From positions 99,650 through 163,649 of the forward strand of contig CAZQKR010000002.1 of the NCBI GenBank assembly GCA_964594045.1: 64,000 nt of DNA, in the 5' to 3' direction. The notes below the pieces were generated by a model, which did not search any database, had not been told where the DNA came from, and saw only the letters and a list, made by a program, of their open reading frames with translations. Origin of the DNA: UBA2365 sp964594045 (GTDB lineage Bacteria; Bacteroidota; Bacteroidia; Chitinophagales; Saprospiraceae). This document shows positions 8,657-17,513 of the stretch, piece after piece. Each line of letters begins with the position of its first letter. Positions within the stretch are counted from its first letter, which is position 1. The position numbers were made by a program, and so were the translations under genes.

Positions 8657-10594
8657 CTACTCAATTATCCTGAATTCTGTTCGCCTGTTGAGCGCTCTGC
8701 CAGATTCAGTGTCATTGTCTGCCACAGGCCTGGTTTCACCAAAACCCTTATATTCCATCCTGCTTTCTGCGATACCCTGGTCAATGCAATAATCATATAT
8801 TGCTTTTGCACGGTCGTGTGATAAGATCAGATTGCGCTCAGGGGAACCGACATGGTCGGTATGCCCAGAAATTTCTATGCGCAGATCCGGATTCATACGG
8901 AGAAAATGAACCAAATTCTCCAGTTCAACTCCGGATGTTGTCATATCCAGCTTAGCGGAACCAAATTCAAAAAAGACATTATTCAAAACCGTCGATTGCC
9001 CGGAGTGAACCTCAGTGGTGTTATCCGGCCAACCAATCGGCAACAGATAGATCTCCAGTTCACAGGGCTTACTGCCGGTATGTTGCCAGGTAAGGGTAAA
9101 ATTCTCCGAATGCAAAAGGAAGCCTTCCTCGAGTATGGTCAGATTATAGTTTTTTCCGTTAGGCAAGGCAAATAAAAAACCGCCATCTTCATCTGTGATC
9201 GTATTTTGAACCGGGGTTTTCGTCTCATTGTCAAAAAGAAGCATTTTTACTTGAAGCGGTTGCCGGGTATGAGCATGATAAACGGTTCCTTTGGCATAGC
9301 TGACAGCTTGTGCACGGACTCTTTCATGGAGTTCAAATCCAAAAATATTGAGTTTTTCATTGCTTCCGGTCTCCCGGTCCTTTCGGTCACTGCTGAAAAA
9401 AGCATGTTGACCATCTGCCTGAACGATCAAAGTGCCTTCATCGTGGATCGTATTGATCGGATACCCCAGATTGAAGGGTTCAGACCAGCCATTTTTTGTT
9501 TTTACGGACAAAAAGAGGTCTCTGCCGCCCATTCCGAGGTGGCCGGTAGAACTGAAGTAAAGGCTTTTATCATCCGGATGGAAATAGGGTGCTTCTTCAT
9601 CACACTTAGTATTGATCACGGGTCCTAGATTTTCTGGAATGGACCATAGGTTGTTGTCTCCTTTCCGGCTAACCCAGATATCTTTGCCTCCGATCGATCC
9701 CAACCTGGTGCTGACAAAATACAAAGTCTGACCGTCAGTTGACAATGAAGGCTGACCGTCCCAGGCAGCGCTGTTGATCCTAGGGCCCATACTGAACGGA
9801 GAAGACCATTTCCCGTTTTTGAACTGTGAATAATACAGATCGCAACTGCCATAGCTGTCTTTCCGGTCGCAGATCGTGAAGATCAGGGTCTTGCCATCAG
9901 CGCTCAGGCAATGCGCACCCTCATTCGCGGGCGTATTGATCTCTTGTATGGCTTGAGCAAGCTGCCATTCACCATCAAGCTTATTGGAGATGAACAGGTC
10001 CTCCTGTCCGTTGATCCTTCGTGTAAAAACCAGCATATTTCCTGTAATATCGGTCGAAGCCCAGTATTCGCTGGCGGAGGAGTTGATCTTTTCTCCCGGG
10101 TCAACCGGCACAAATTGAACCGGATTTTCCAGTGAATTTGCGATAAACTCCAGCTGTTCAATTTTCGATCCGGCTTTAATCAATTTTGGCGCATTGCTTT
10201 TCTCCATCCTGGTGTAGATCCGGAATTGTTCAACGGCTAACCTGTATTGTTGCAGATGCTCAAATACCAGTCCAAGAGAAAAATACATTTCCGGGTTCGC
10301 AAATGAATCGATCTGTACAGCCTGCTGGAGCAAATCCCGGCATGTTGTCCAATCCTCTTCAATATAGTGAATTCCGGCAAGGCCAAGATAACTGTTGAGG
10401 TGTTCCGGATATTTTTTCAGGGTCTGTTGGTATGCTTTCTTCGCTTTGGGATACTGGCCGGATTGGTGAAGTTTATAGGCTTTGAGGTACAATTCGTCAG
10501 CGCGGGAGTTTTGGTTTTGAACGGGCAAATGTTGTGCTGACAGGCAAGTCAGCGCCCAGCAAAAAATGATGATGATCCCTGCAGCTGTTCTCAT
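8657..10594 (-). CDS. TPR-PD40-CRD-OmpA envelope protein (PorE-like)
   Basis: A 645-aa secreted protein with the domain order of PorE, the T9SS-associated peptidoglycan anchor of Porphyromonas. It has a signal peptide (1-20), TPR repeats (about 30-135) and PD40 propeller blades (about 165-430, with LYFVSTRLGSIGGKDIW and LYFSSTGHLGMGGRDLF). These are followed by a carboxypeptidase-regulatory-like domain (about 445-520) and an intact OmpA-C domain (about 540-645). The last carries the peptidoglycan-binding pattern HTDHVGSPERNLILSHDRA and ends in NRRTEFRI. Binding to diaminopimelate peptidoglycan is expected from the family. Whether it is the actual T9SS component or one of several paralogues cannot be decided here. 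The other large PD40 protein at 1531 has only a degenerate OmpA part. Confidence 0.82.
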   Translation of the reverse strand: MRTAAGIIIIFCWALTCLSAQHLPVQNQNSRADELYLKAYKLHQSGQYPKAKKAYQQTLKKYPEHLNSYLGLAGIHYIEEDWTTCRDLLQQAVQIDSFANPEMYFSLGLVFEHLQQYRLAVEQFRIYTRMEKSNAPKLIKAGSKIEQLEFIANSLENPVQFVPVDPGEKINSSASEYWASTDITGNMLVFTRRINGQEDLFISNKLDGEWQLAQAIQEINTPANEGAHCLSADGKTLIFTICDRKDSYGSCDLYYSQFKNGKWSSPFSMGPRINSAAWDGQPSLSTDGQTLYFVSTRLGSIGGKDIWVSRKGDNNLWSIPENLGPVINTKCDEEAPYFHPDDKSLYFSSTGHLGMGGRDLFLSVKTKNGWSEPFNLGYPINTIHDEGTLIVQADGQHAFFSSDRKDRETGSNEKLNIFGFELHERVRAQAVSYAKGTVYHAHTRQPLQVKMLLFDNETKTPVQNTITDEDGGFLFALPNGKNYNLTILEEGFLLHSENFTLTWQHTGSKPCELEIYLLPIGWPDNTTEVHSGQSTVLNNVFFEFGSAKLDMTTSGVELENLVHFLRMNPDLRIEISGHTDHVGSPERNLILSHDRAKAIYDYCIDQGIAESRMEYKGFGETRPVADNDTESGRALNRRTEFRIIE

Positions 10595-11066
10595 GATTAT
10601 GGTTTCAACGCAAAAACAGTGTTATTCGTTTAAATGAACATGACTATTATTCCATTAAAATTCAAATTGTTGAAAAATTGATTGTCATTTGACTAATTCG
10701 TTTTTCTGACAAATGTATTTATCCTTCCTCATATTTGTCTCATTTACTGAAAAGGGTGAGTTCAATTTCCTGTAAATTTTAAAAATGGATGTTCTGTATT
10801 CAGTCAATACTTTCATGGATGATTATTTACAAATTCGGACTTGAACTGCCATTCCGGGCGTTACCCAAAACCCCATCATTCGACTTCGGGATTGCAGATC
10901 AGGTCCGCAATGACGAACTGGTGAAAAATACATATGAAGAAAAAGTTGCATTGATCAAGTCTGATTTTTTCAACAATAATCAACCAAAAACCAGAACCCT
11001 CATTCACACACGCAGTTTTCACAATAATCTTTGCTATTATTGCATTGATTGAAAACAGATTTTAAT
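10595..11066. other. Intergenic region with REP-like palindrome
   Basis: This 470-bp region separates divergent genes. It is AT-rich except for a GC-richer island at about 10840-10925 that contains an interrupted palindrome (separate entry). No gene is supported. A frame open through the area from 10789 reads the palindrome as peptide and ignores the better start of the next gene. Confidence 0.5.
10891..10911. repeat. REP-like interrupted palindrome
   Basis: ATTGC and GCAAT arms enclose an imperfectly symmetrical centre (AGATCAGGTCC) inside a GC-rich island. The translated fragment GIADQVRNDE on one frame is typical of dispersed intergenic repeats of several bacterial phyla (from memory). 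Only one copy was noticed in this window. Confidence 0.4.
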
Positions 11067-12062
11067 ATGAAAAGAATGGAAACCGATACTATAAAATGGG
11101 GAGTAATAGGCGCCGGTGATGTATGCGAGGTTAAAAGCGTTCCCGGTATGTACAAAACACCGGGTTCAGAAGTCGTGGCAGTGATGCGGAGAAACCTTGA
11201 ACTGGCAAAGGATTTTGCGAAAAGACATCAGATCAAAAAATGGTATAACCACGCGGATGAGTTGATCCAGGACCCTGAAGTCAACGCGATTTATATTGCA
11301 ACGCCTCCGGGTTCACATGCTGAATTGTGCCAAAAAGCCGCAAGTACAGGAAAACCGGTATATGTGGAAAAACCCATGGCGCGCACATATGCAGAAGCCC
11401 TGGAAATGATCGATGTATGCAAAAACGCCGGTGTTCCGTTGTTCGTTGCATATTACAGGCGGGCGCTTCCGTTGTTCCTGAAAATCAAAGACTTGATAGA
11501 ATCAGGAATCATTGGCGATGTCAGATTCGTGAATGTACAAATGTTCAGGCGTTTGAACCACCCGATGAATTCCCCGGACAAAAAAAACTGGCGTCTGATC
11601 CCAGAGATTGCGGGTGGTGGCCATTTTTATGATTTGGCTTCTCATCAATTCGATTTCCTGGATTTTTTATTCGGGAAGATCATAAAAGTCACAGGTTTCT
11701 CCGCCAACCAGGCCACGCAATATGAGGTGGAAGATTTGGTATCCGGAAGCTTTATTTTTGAAAATGGCGTGGTTGGCAATGGATTATGGTGTTTTACGAC
11801 CGGGCAGGTCAGCGAAAAGGAGATGATGCAAATAGTTGGCTCAAATGGCCAGATAGAATTCAAAACCTTCGGAGACCCCGGAATTGTTTTAACAACTGAT
11901 GAAAACGGAAGGGAAGAAATATTGATCCCTTATCCCGAACACATTCAGCAGCCGCTGATCCAGACTATAGTTGATGAGCTTTCAGGAGTCGGCAAATGCC
12001 CGAGTACAGGAATTTCTGCTGCAAGGACGAATTGGGTGCTGGAGCAATTTAAACGGATTTAA
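11067..12062 (+). CDS. Gfo/Idh/MocA-family NAD(P)-dependent oxidoreductase
   Basis: A 331-aa cytoplasmic dehydrogenase that probably oxidises or reduces a sugar or cyclitol hydroxyl. The start is placed at the ATG at 11067 (preceded by TTTTAAT); a TTG six codons earlier and an ATG three codons later are alternatives. The N-terminal Rossmann fold has the GVIGAGDV dinucleotide motif, AIYIATPPGSH and the family lysine in VEKPMARTYAEA. The C-terminal alpha/beta domain has the GGHFYDLASHQFDFLDFLFG segment with the conserved histidine. The substrate is not predictable, and no sugar-pathway neighbours are present. Confidence 0.88.
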   Translation: MKRMETDTIKWGVIGAGDVCEVKSVPGMYKTPGSEVVAVMRRNLELAKDFAKRHQIKKWYNHADELIQDPEVNAIYIATPPGSHAELCQKAASTGKPVYVEKPMARTYAEALEMIDVCKNAGVPLFVAYYRRALPLFLKIKDLIESGIIGDVRFVNVQMFRRLNHPMNSPDKKNWRLIPEIAGGGHFYDLASHQFDFLDFLFGKIIKVTGFSANQATQYEVEDLVSGSFIFENGVVGNGLWCFTTGQVSEKEMMQIVGSNGQIEFKTFGDPGIVLTTDENGREEILIPYPEHIQQPLIQTIVDELSGVGKCPSTGISAARTNWVLEQFKRI

Positions 12063-12113
12063 AACTTAACAAAATCAAATCCGGATTCTGTTTTTTTAGT
12101 AGTCTTTTGTTCG

Positions 12114-12121
12114 TAAATTTG
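12114..12121 (+). promoter_or_regulatory. -7 box TAAATTTG for the ferritin-like gene
   Basis: TAAATTTG matches TAnnTTTG 22 bp upstream of the ATG at 12143. A T-rich tract without a clean TTG occupies the -33 position. Confidence 0.4.
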
Positions 12122-12142
12122 TTGCAACAAAAAAAATGAACC

Positions 12143-12646
12143 ATGGCAAGAACAGCGGAAGACATCTTGAAAGAAGCTATATTATTGGAAATGAGGGGTA
12201 AAGCATTTTATAAAAATGTTGCGGAGAAATCAGACAGCCCTGCAGCAAAGAAAATATTCGGCATGATGGCCGAGGAAGAAGATGAACATGTAAAATTCCT
12301 TACTTCACAGTTTTCTCACTATACAAAGACATACGCATTTCTCAAACCGGATGCACCCAAAGAAGATCCCGAAGAGGCGGTCATTCTGAAAGTGCTGACT
12401 GAACAACTGAAAAAAGAGATCAATGCGGCCAGTTTTGAAGCTGCTGCAATCTCCTCAGCCATTGATTTTGAGACCAGAGCTGTCCAACTGTATTCAGACC
12501 GGGCAAAAGCAGCTACCGATCCCAATGAAAAGGAATTGTATGACATCCTTGCGAAATGGGAAATCGGTCACCAGAAAATGCTTCATGACCTCAATGAACA
12601 ACTAAAAGAAGATATCTGGAATGACAGCAACTTCTGGCCTTTCTGA
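12143..12646 (+). CDS. Ferritin-like / rubrerythrin-type diiron protein
   Basis: A 167-aa four-helix-bundle protein of the rubrerythrin-like ferritin superfamily. The two diiron half-motifs are visible. Helix 1 has EAILLEMRGKAFY and helix 2 has MAEEEDEHVKF (ExxH). Helix 3 has AIDFETRAVQLY, and helix 4 has AKWEIGHQKML (ExxH). It lacks the C-terminal rubredoxin Cys4 centre of true rubrerythrin, so it resembles the rubredoxin-less erythrin/ferritin-like group. The expected role is iron binding, oxidation or peroxide handling. It is a single gene. Confidence 0.85.
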   Translation: MARTAEDILKEAILLEMRGKAFYKNVAEKSDSPAAKKIFGMMAEEEDEHVKFLTSQFSHYTKTYAFLKPDAPKEDPEEAVILKVLTEQLKKEINAASFEAAAISSAIDFETRAVQLYSDRAKAATDPNEKELYDILAKWEIGHQKMLHDLNEQLKEDIWNDSNFWPF

Positions 12647-12704
12647 ACAGTAAAGCATTGCACAATTGTTGCTCCGGAAAACCTTTGAAATTCCTGATTG
12701 TGAA

Positions 12705-13040
12705 TTAGAACTGATCACAATCAAGGTTATTGATGGTTTGCTCAGTTGCTTCGAGGTGAGTTTCATAGGCTTCACCTAGTCCATGATAATCATAACAAAC
12801 CTTCCACTCCTTGAGCTCATCAAGATAATCCAGGTATGCATTTTTGTATGCCAGACAAGTAGTCTTGTTCGGGTTGTTCAAAAATTCCTGAGCTTTAAGT
12901 TGTAAAGCTTCAATAGTTTCTTCAAAATAATCATTGGCCTCCCAGCCATCACATTTTTGTTTGACCGGGTCGATCAGACAAGATTGGTTTGCCAGGGAAA
13001 TGCTTGTAAAAACAAGCAGAACGGTCAGAATTTTTTTCAT
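12705..13040 (-). CDS. Small secreted cysteine-containing protein, unknown function
   Basis: A 111-aa protein with a signal sequence (MKKILTVLLVFTSISLANQSC). The Cys at position 21 could be a weak lipobox, or cleavage could fall before NQS. The mature part is acidic, mostly helical and has further cysteines (CDGW, TTCLAY, KVCYDY, LDCDQF) that could form disulfides in the periplasm. I do not recognise a family. It lies tail to tail with the ferritin-like gene. Confidence 0.6.
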   Translation of the reverse strand: MKKILTVLLVFTSISLANQSCLIDPVKQKCDGWEANDYFEETIEALQLKAQEFLNNPNKTTCLAYKNAYLDYLDELKEWKVCYDYHGLGEAYETHLEATEQTINNLDCDQF

Positions 13041-13216
13041 TTGTAAGCAATTTGGTATTCTTAAAATTAATTGATTAAATACCCTTACAAATTTCTACCT
13101 TATTGGGGGATTTGTCAATAGGATTAATAAATGATTTGAAGAATTTGGCAGAGAAAACCGCAGAGAAAATCAGGAATAGATTTAATGCAAAAGAAAAATA
13201 AACAGACCGGCCGATT

Positions 13217-13783
13217 TTAAATACGTATTGATCCGCGAAATCCCCTCGCTGCATAATAAGACGATGCCCCGTTGTGAAAAACAAAAACAGCTCCATACCT
13301 ATACTCCATGAACAAAGCGCCTCCGAGTTTTCTGATCTCGTCCGGCGTGACGATCCAACTCGAAGTTTTGGTATCAAATTTACCCAGTTCCTGAAGTTTC
13401 CGGTATGACTTTTCATTCAGCAGGCTGATCCCCATCTCTGCTGCCATGTCCATTACAGAGTTTTCAGGTTTAAATTCCTTCCTGTCATCCAGCGCTTTCC
13501 TGTCATAGCACAGACTACGCCTGCCCCTTGGACTTTCTGTTGAACAATCCATGAAAATAAATTCATTATTTCCCTTTTCAAAACTTACGACATCAGGTTC
13601 GCCTCCGGTGATCTCCATCTGGTACAGCGACCACATTTTCTCCGGACTTTTCTCCATTTTTGCCTGCAGGACATCCCAGGAAAGATCAGGGTGCCGGTGC
13701 ATATTTTTCTGAAAACGGGTTTTCAGCGTCTGAAATAATTCAATTAGCTGATCAACAGTTAGTTTTTTTTGTTGTACGCTCAC
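13217..13783 (-). CDS. DUF4256 family protein
   Basis: A 188-aa cytoplasmic protein of the DUF4256 family (function unknown), recognised by a highly conserved core. The core includes ITGGEPDVV, FMDCSTESPRGRRSLCYDR, ENSVMDMAAEMGISLL, LGKFDTKTSSWI and FHNGASSYYAARGFRG. Length and ends are complete for the family. It has no signal peptide or membrane segment, and the neighbours give no functional hint. Confidence 0.85.
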   Translation of the reverse strand: MSVQQKKLTVDQLIELFQTLKTRFQKNMHRHPDLSWDVLQAKMEKSPEKMWSLYQMEITGGEPDVVSFEKGNNEFIFMDCSTESPRGRRSLCYDRKALDDRKEFKPENSVMDMAAEMGISLLNEKSYRKLQELGKFDTKTSSWIVTPDEIRKLGGALFMEYRYGAVFVFHNGASSYYAARGFRGSIRI

Positions 13784-13886
13784 AGGTATTTTCAGTTAGA
13801 TTATTCATAAATTCAACAAACATGAAATGATCATGTTTAAAAAATGAAGTTGTTTACAAATTTATCTTAATGCTTGCAAACAAATT

Positions 13887-13993
13887 ACTGACGAATACTG
13901 ACGAAGCATGCTTGTCAGCATCTTCGATACTGACGATGCTCTGCATATCAGCATTTTCATCACTGACGAAGCAAGCTTGTCAGTATCTTCGAT
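13887..13993. repeat. Tandem array of three 32-33 bp palindromic units
   Basis: Units at 13897-13928, 13929-13961 and 13962-13993 each start with ACTGACGA and fold as a hairpin (ACTGACGAAGC ... GCTTGTCAG), followed by a degenerate CATCTTCGAT spacer. A partial unit (ACTGACGAAT) lies at 13887-13896. Units differ by compensated or nearly compensated changes in the stem. Confidence 0.75.
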
Positions 13994-14154
13994 CCAAAAA
14001 GGAGCTTCGCCTTGACTTTTTGGCTGACCCACCACTTTGTGTTCCCTCCCTTGAATATCTACCGGATATCCACATTTCAGGAACGGTCGGTCATTTTCAG
14101 CTATCAACATAATTATTAAACAACTTCAATATAAAATTATCCATTTTGTGAAGA

Positions 14155-14182
14155 ATAAGGGAGGCTCTTTCGTGCCTCCCCT
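14155..14182 (-). terminator. Probable terminator of the SGNH hydrolase gene
   Basis: A perfect 7-bp GC-rich stem GGGAGGC (14159-14165) / GCCTCCC (14174-14180) with an 8-nt loop lies 21 bp past the stop codon. The minus-strand T tract after it is short and broken, so termination strength is uncertain. Confidence 0.55.
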
Positions 14183-14200
14183 GAGTAGCTTTGAACAGTC

Positions 14201-17164
14201 TTATTGTTGTATGATAACCGGAATGAGATTTCGATATAATCCATCGCTTCTTTGCTCCGAAACAGCACAGAAATAAAGGCCCTTTTCTACATCTGAAAGT
14301 CTGATTTCAATCTGGCTGGCTTCAATGTCGAAATTTTTTTTGTCAAAGACTTTTCGTCCAACTATATCCAGGACTTCAATACTCACTAAAGATCCTGGAT
14401 TTTCTAACCGGATGTTGAATGTTCCGTTATTCGGATTGGGGAATATTTTTATGTTCTGAATGTGTTGATTGATAGGATCATATGTTCCTGTAAAGTTGCA
14501 ATCCAGCGTGTCGATCCGTGTATCCCTGACCCGTTCAAAAAGAATTCTGTGGCCTGCATTATTGAGGTGAATGCCGTCTCCGGAATCATAGGCAGTATTT
14601 ATGAAACCATTTTCCTGGGCAATTCCTGTCCAAAAATCCAGGGCATGATCGCCATATTTGGACAGTATAGCATCTTTTACTTGTTTTTGGATCTGGATCT
14701 GGTCAGGATTTGTGAAATTTCGCGGTTGTGTTGTGGCGATAAAAATTTGGGCCCCTGCATTTGTGGCAGCCTGCGCGATCAGATCAAAATTTTTCATTTG
14801 TTGCTCCACAGTAAAATTATTGTTTGCATCGTTGGACGGCATGTTGACAATGATCGCGAAAGGCTCATAACTCAAGGCTTTAGTGATATTCCTTTCCTGA
14901 TCTATTCCGATTGAAACACCCGGAGACACAGTTCCTGTTGGTAAAATATGGAATGTGGTATATCCGCCTCTGCCCAGATTGATGACTTCATAAGCCGTAT
15001 TGTTGGCCAAGGATGCAGCATACCTGTTGACCCACGAACTATCTCTTGGTGTGGCACCGGTACCTTCGGCGGTGGATGATCCCAAAACAACGATCCTGCA
15101 GGTAGTGCTTTCCCCGGAGATCTCGAAATATTCATCGCTTTGATCGCTGATTTGATCTCCGCTGACCCGGATCAATGCCTGTTTACCCGGATCATCAGGA
15201 ACGGTCCAGTTGTATGTGCCGGCAGCTCCGGGTGTTTTTCCGATTTCCTTCCATTCATTTCCACCGTCAACGGAATAATCCAGCGTAACTTCAGGAATGT
15301 TTCTGCTTGTCCATTTTATGGCAACCTGTTTGCCTGCCTGCCAATATTCGCCACCATTCGGTTTAAGTACGGTGACTTCCTCTGAACCGGCTGAAACTCT
15401 GTTAAAAAATATCTGCATTGACCCTAAATAGTAAAATCCGGAAGCATTGTTGTTGTTTGGACCTGGTGAGGCTGTAACAGAGATAATACCGTTTTCATCG
15501 GGTTTAAGTGTGGTAAACACTACATTTTCTGTATTTGATGAAGCATCCAGGTACAAAATCCTGGTTTCATTGCCAATGATCTCATATTTGGCTTCCCTGT
15601 TGTCGGTTGCAACCCTTGATGCAAAAATTGACAGTGTGTATTCCTTTTCTTTATCCAGATTATATAATTCAAAACCGCCGGTCTCTTCGATTTTACCCCC
15701 AAAAAGTACAGTGTTTCCAAAAAAACTGTCTCCGGAGGCAGTTGGAGGGATTCCAAGTTCCTGATTGGCCGCAGTTGTACCAGCGGTATTGACCCCGTTA
15801 AAAGCGTCGGTGATCCTGAGTCCAAAGCCGGAGTTTACACCAGATACTGTGACCAGGTCTTCCAGATCAGCATCGATAAAGTTTTCAATGTTGATCCATG
15901 GACCAGGAGACAGCAGTGAACCAAAATCCAGAGAAATGGTATCAAACGGAGACGGAATCGGTTTATCTTCGTAACTTATGATCATAGCTCCCAGATAGTA
16001 AAATCCTGAACTATTGTTATTGTTAGGACCAGGTGAAACAGTGATGGTGATCTGGCCTGAAACGTCAGGTTTCATCATGGCAATGGCCACTTTATCTTTG
16101 TTGGAGGATGCGTCCAGAAATACGGAATCAAGCTTTTCCCCCTGCAACAGATATTTGGCTTCCCGATTGTCTGTCGCCTCTCTGGAGGCTATAATGCTAA
16201 AAGTATACTCTACTGCAGGATTAAGGTTCGAAAAACTGACGGCCCCTGTTGGCTGAATTTGACCTCCAAACGTTGCAACATTTCCAAAAAATGAATCTGC
16301 AGTAGCAGTTGGCGGAAATCCTGTTCCCGGATCCGGACTTAATGTGCCTGCCCTGTTGATGTTGTTGAAAGCATCTGTAATTGCCAGTTTATAACCGGTT
16401 TGTTTGCCCGTTTTGGTAAGCAGATTTTCAGCTATACCTCCAACCGGATCAATGATATCTGTCCAGGGACTTCCACTCAGGTTGTCCCCAAAATCGATCA
16501 GAATGCTGTCTCTGACCACTATCACCGGAGGCAGGTCCTGTTCCGGGTAACTCATCCTGATTGCACCCATGTAATAAAACTGAGACGGATTGTTATTGTT
16601 TGGGCCAGGAGAAGCGATAATCGTGATCTCCCCGTTTTCATCCGGTTTGATGGTAAAAGTTGCCAATTCTGCAACATTCGAAGCAGTATTGATAAAGGAT
16701 GAATCCGAGTAGGCGCCTGTGGCAACAAATTTTGTTTCCCTGTTGTCCGCAGCTTCCCTTGAACCGAAAATTTCAAAGAAATAGTCCAGCCCGGGATTCA
16801 GGTTTTTTAAACGGATACCACCCGTTGGCTGTGACTGACCTCCAAACACAGCTACATTTCCAAAAAAGCTGTCACCGGTCACGGTGGGTGGCAGATCAAT
16901 GGAAGGGTCAGTGATGGTCATTCCATTACGATTAATGTTATTGAAAGGATCAATCACTTCAATGGTGTATTCAGTTGCATTTTCCTTTAGATTGATCAGG
17001 TTAAGAATGGTACCGCCTACCGGGTCAGATACATTATTCCATGGCAATGGAGAGAAATTGTCTCCAAAATCGATCAAAACAGTATCCCTGGTCTGGTTAT
17101 ACCCGATAACAGGAAGCAGGAAGATCACTACTGTTGCAATGATAAATAATACTTTTTTTTTCAT
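14201..17164 (-). CDS. Secreted SGNH/GDSL hydrolase with three repeated modules and T9SS sorting domain
   Basis: A 987-aa surface or secreted enzyme. A signal peptide is followed by three homologous modules of about 185 residues (about 28-210, 218-400 and 408-590). Each starts with a (L/I)DFGD or LDFGS segment and W(N/T/I)N(I/V) and ends with the SPGPNNNN ... FYY(M/L)G motif. A beta-sandwich follows (about 600-685, LKPNGGEYWQAGKQVAIKWTS), then an SGNH hydrolase domain (about 690-890) with block I GSST (Ser nucleophile), block II GRGGY, block III NMPSND and block V DGIHLNNAGH. The last 80 residues are a type A T9SS sorting domain (IFPNPNNGTFNI ... GRKVF). The likely substrates are acylated polysaccharides or lipids. 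The repeated modules resemble carbohydrate-binding or lectin-like domains only by inference. Confidence 0.82.
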   Translation of the reverse strand: MKKKVLFIIATVVIFLLPVIGYNQTRDTVLIDFGDNFSPLPWNNVSDPVGGTILNLINLKENATEYTIEVIDPFNNINRNGMTITDPSIDLPPTVTGDSFFGNVAVFGGQSQPTGGIRLKNLNPGLDYFFEIFGSREAADNRETKFVATGAYSDSSFINTASNVAELATFTIKPDENGEITIIASPGPNNNNPSQFYYMGAIRMSYPEQDLPPVIVVRDSILIDFGDNLSGSPWTDIIDPVGGIAENLLTKTGKQTGYKLAITDAFNNINRAGTLSPDPGTGFPPTATADSFFGNVATFGGQIQPTGAVSFSNLNPAVEYTFSIIASREATDNREAKYLLQGEKLDSVFLDASSNKDKVAIAMMKPDVSGQITITVSPGPNNNNSSGFYYLGAMIISYEDKPIPSPFDTISLDFGSLLSPGPWINIENFIDADLEDLVTVSGVNSGFGLRITDAFNGVNTAGTTAANQELGIPPTASGDSFFGNTVLFGGKIEETGGFELYNLDKEKEYTLSIFASRVATDNREAKYEIIGNETRILYLDASSNTENVVFTTLKPDENGIISVTASPGPNNNNASGFYYLGSMQIFFNRVSAGSEEVTVLKPNGGEYWQAGKQVAIKWTSRNIPEVTLDYSVDGGNEWKEIGKTPGAAGTYNWTVPDDPGKQALIRVSGDQISDQSDEYFEISGESTTCRIVVLGSSTAEGTGATPRDSSWVNRYAASLANNTAYEVINLGRGGYTTFHILPTGTVSPGVSIGIDQERNITKALSYEPFAIIVNMPSNDANNNFTVEQQMKNFDLIAQAATNAGAQIFIATTQPRNFTNPDQIQIQKQVKDAILSKYGDHALDFWTGIAQENGFINTAYDSGDGIHLNNAGHRILFERVRDTRIDTLDCNFTGTYDPINQHIQNIKIFPNPNNGTFNIRLENPGSLVSIEVLDIVGRKVFDKKNFDIEASQIEIRLSDVEKGLYFCAVSEQRSDGLYRNLIPVIIQQ

Positions 17165-17513
17165 AAGCTTTTACATTTTAATAACTTTATCAATTGTTAG
17201 GATACAGAGAAAAAGTCGGAAATAATTATTCTGTAATCAATTTCCAAGGTAAATATAAAATCTATAGCTATTGAAACCTCCGAAATTGAATACGCCTCAA
17301 ATACGCCATTTTTGAATAATCGTACAAAAAATATGCTATACACAGTCATAAAGGAAATTCGTATTGAACTTGAGAAGTGATCTGTTAGCATTTTACTATG
17401 CCAAACTACTCAAGTACCAAGAGCTAAAAGAGCAAAATTATGCCTCAATTCTTCACTTCCCCTTTTGATATCAACAATTTTCTTATTTTCGCTTTTGTAT
17501 CGAGGTAATCATC
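17165..17513. other. Divergent promoter region
   Basis: This 349-bp AT-rich region lies between the SGNH hydrolase and PAP2-like genes. Upstream of the PAP2-like gene, TTTG (17464-17467) and TATTTTCG (17484-17491) are separated by 16 bp. This -7 variant recurs upstream of the C69 dipeptidase. No gene is seen. Confidence 0.4.

Larger units (their letters stand above)
13784..14200. other. Intergenic region made of short palindromic repeats
   Basis: This 417-bp region has no gene. It holds a tandem palindromic array (13887-13993), a CCAAAAAG / CTTTTTGG inverted repeat (13994-14001 and 14016-14023) and the terminator of the SGNH hydrolase gene. Open frames across it simply read the repeats. Confidence 0.6.

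Noticed and set aside
10789..11052. 87-aa gene upstream of the oxidoreductase
   Set aside because: The frame translates the REP-like palindrome and has no sequence resembling a protein family.
13862..14110. Small protein-coding gene (82 aa on the minus strand, 80 aa on the plus strand)
   Set aside because: Both frames read through the palindromic array; the peptides only reflect the repeats and no start signal is present.
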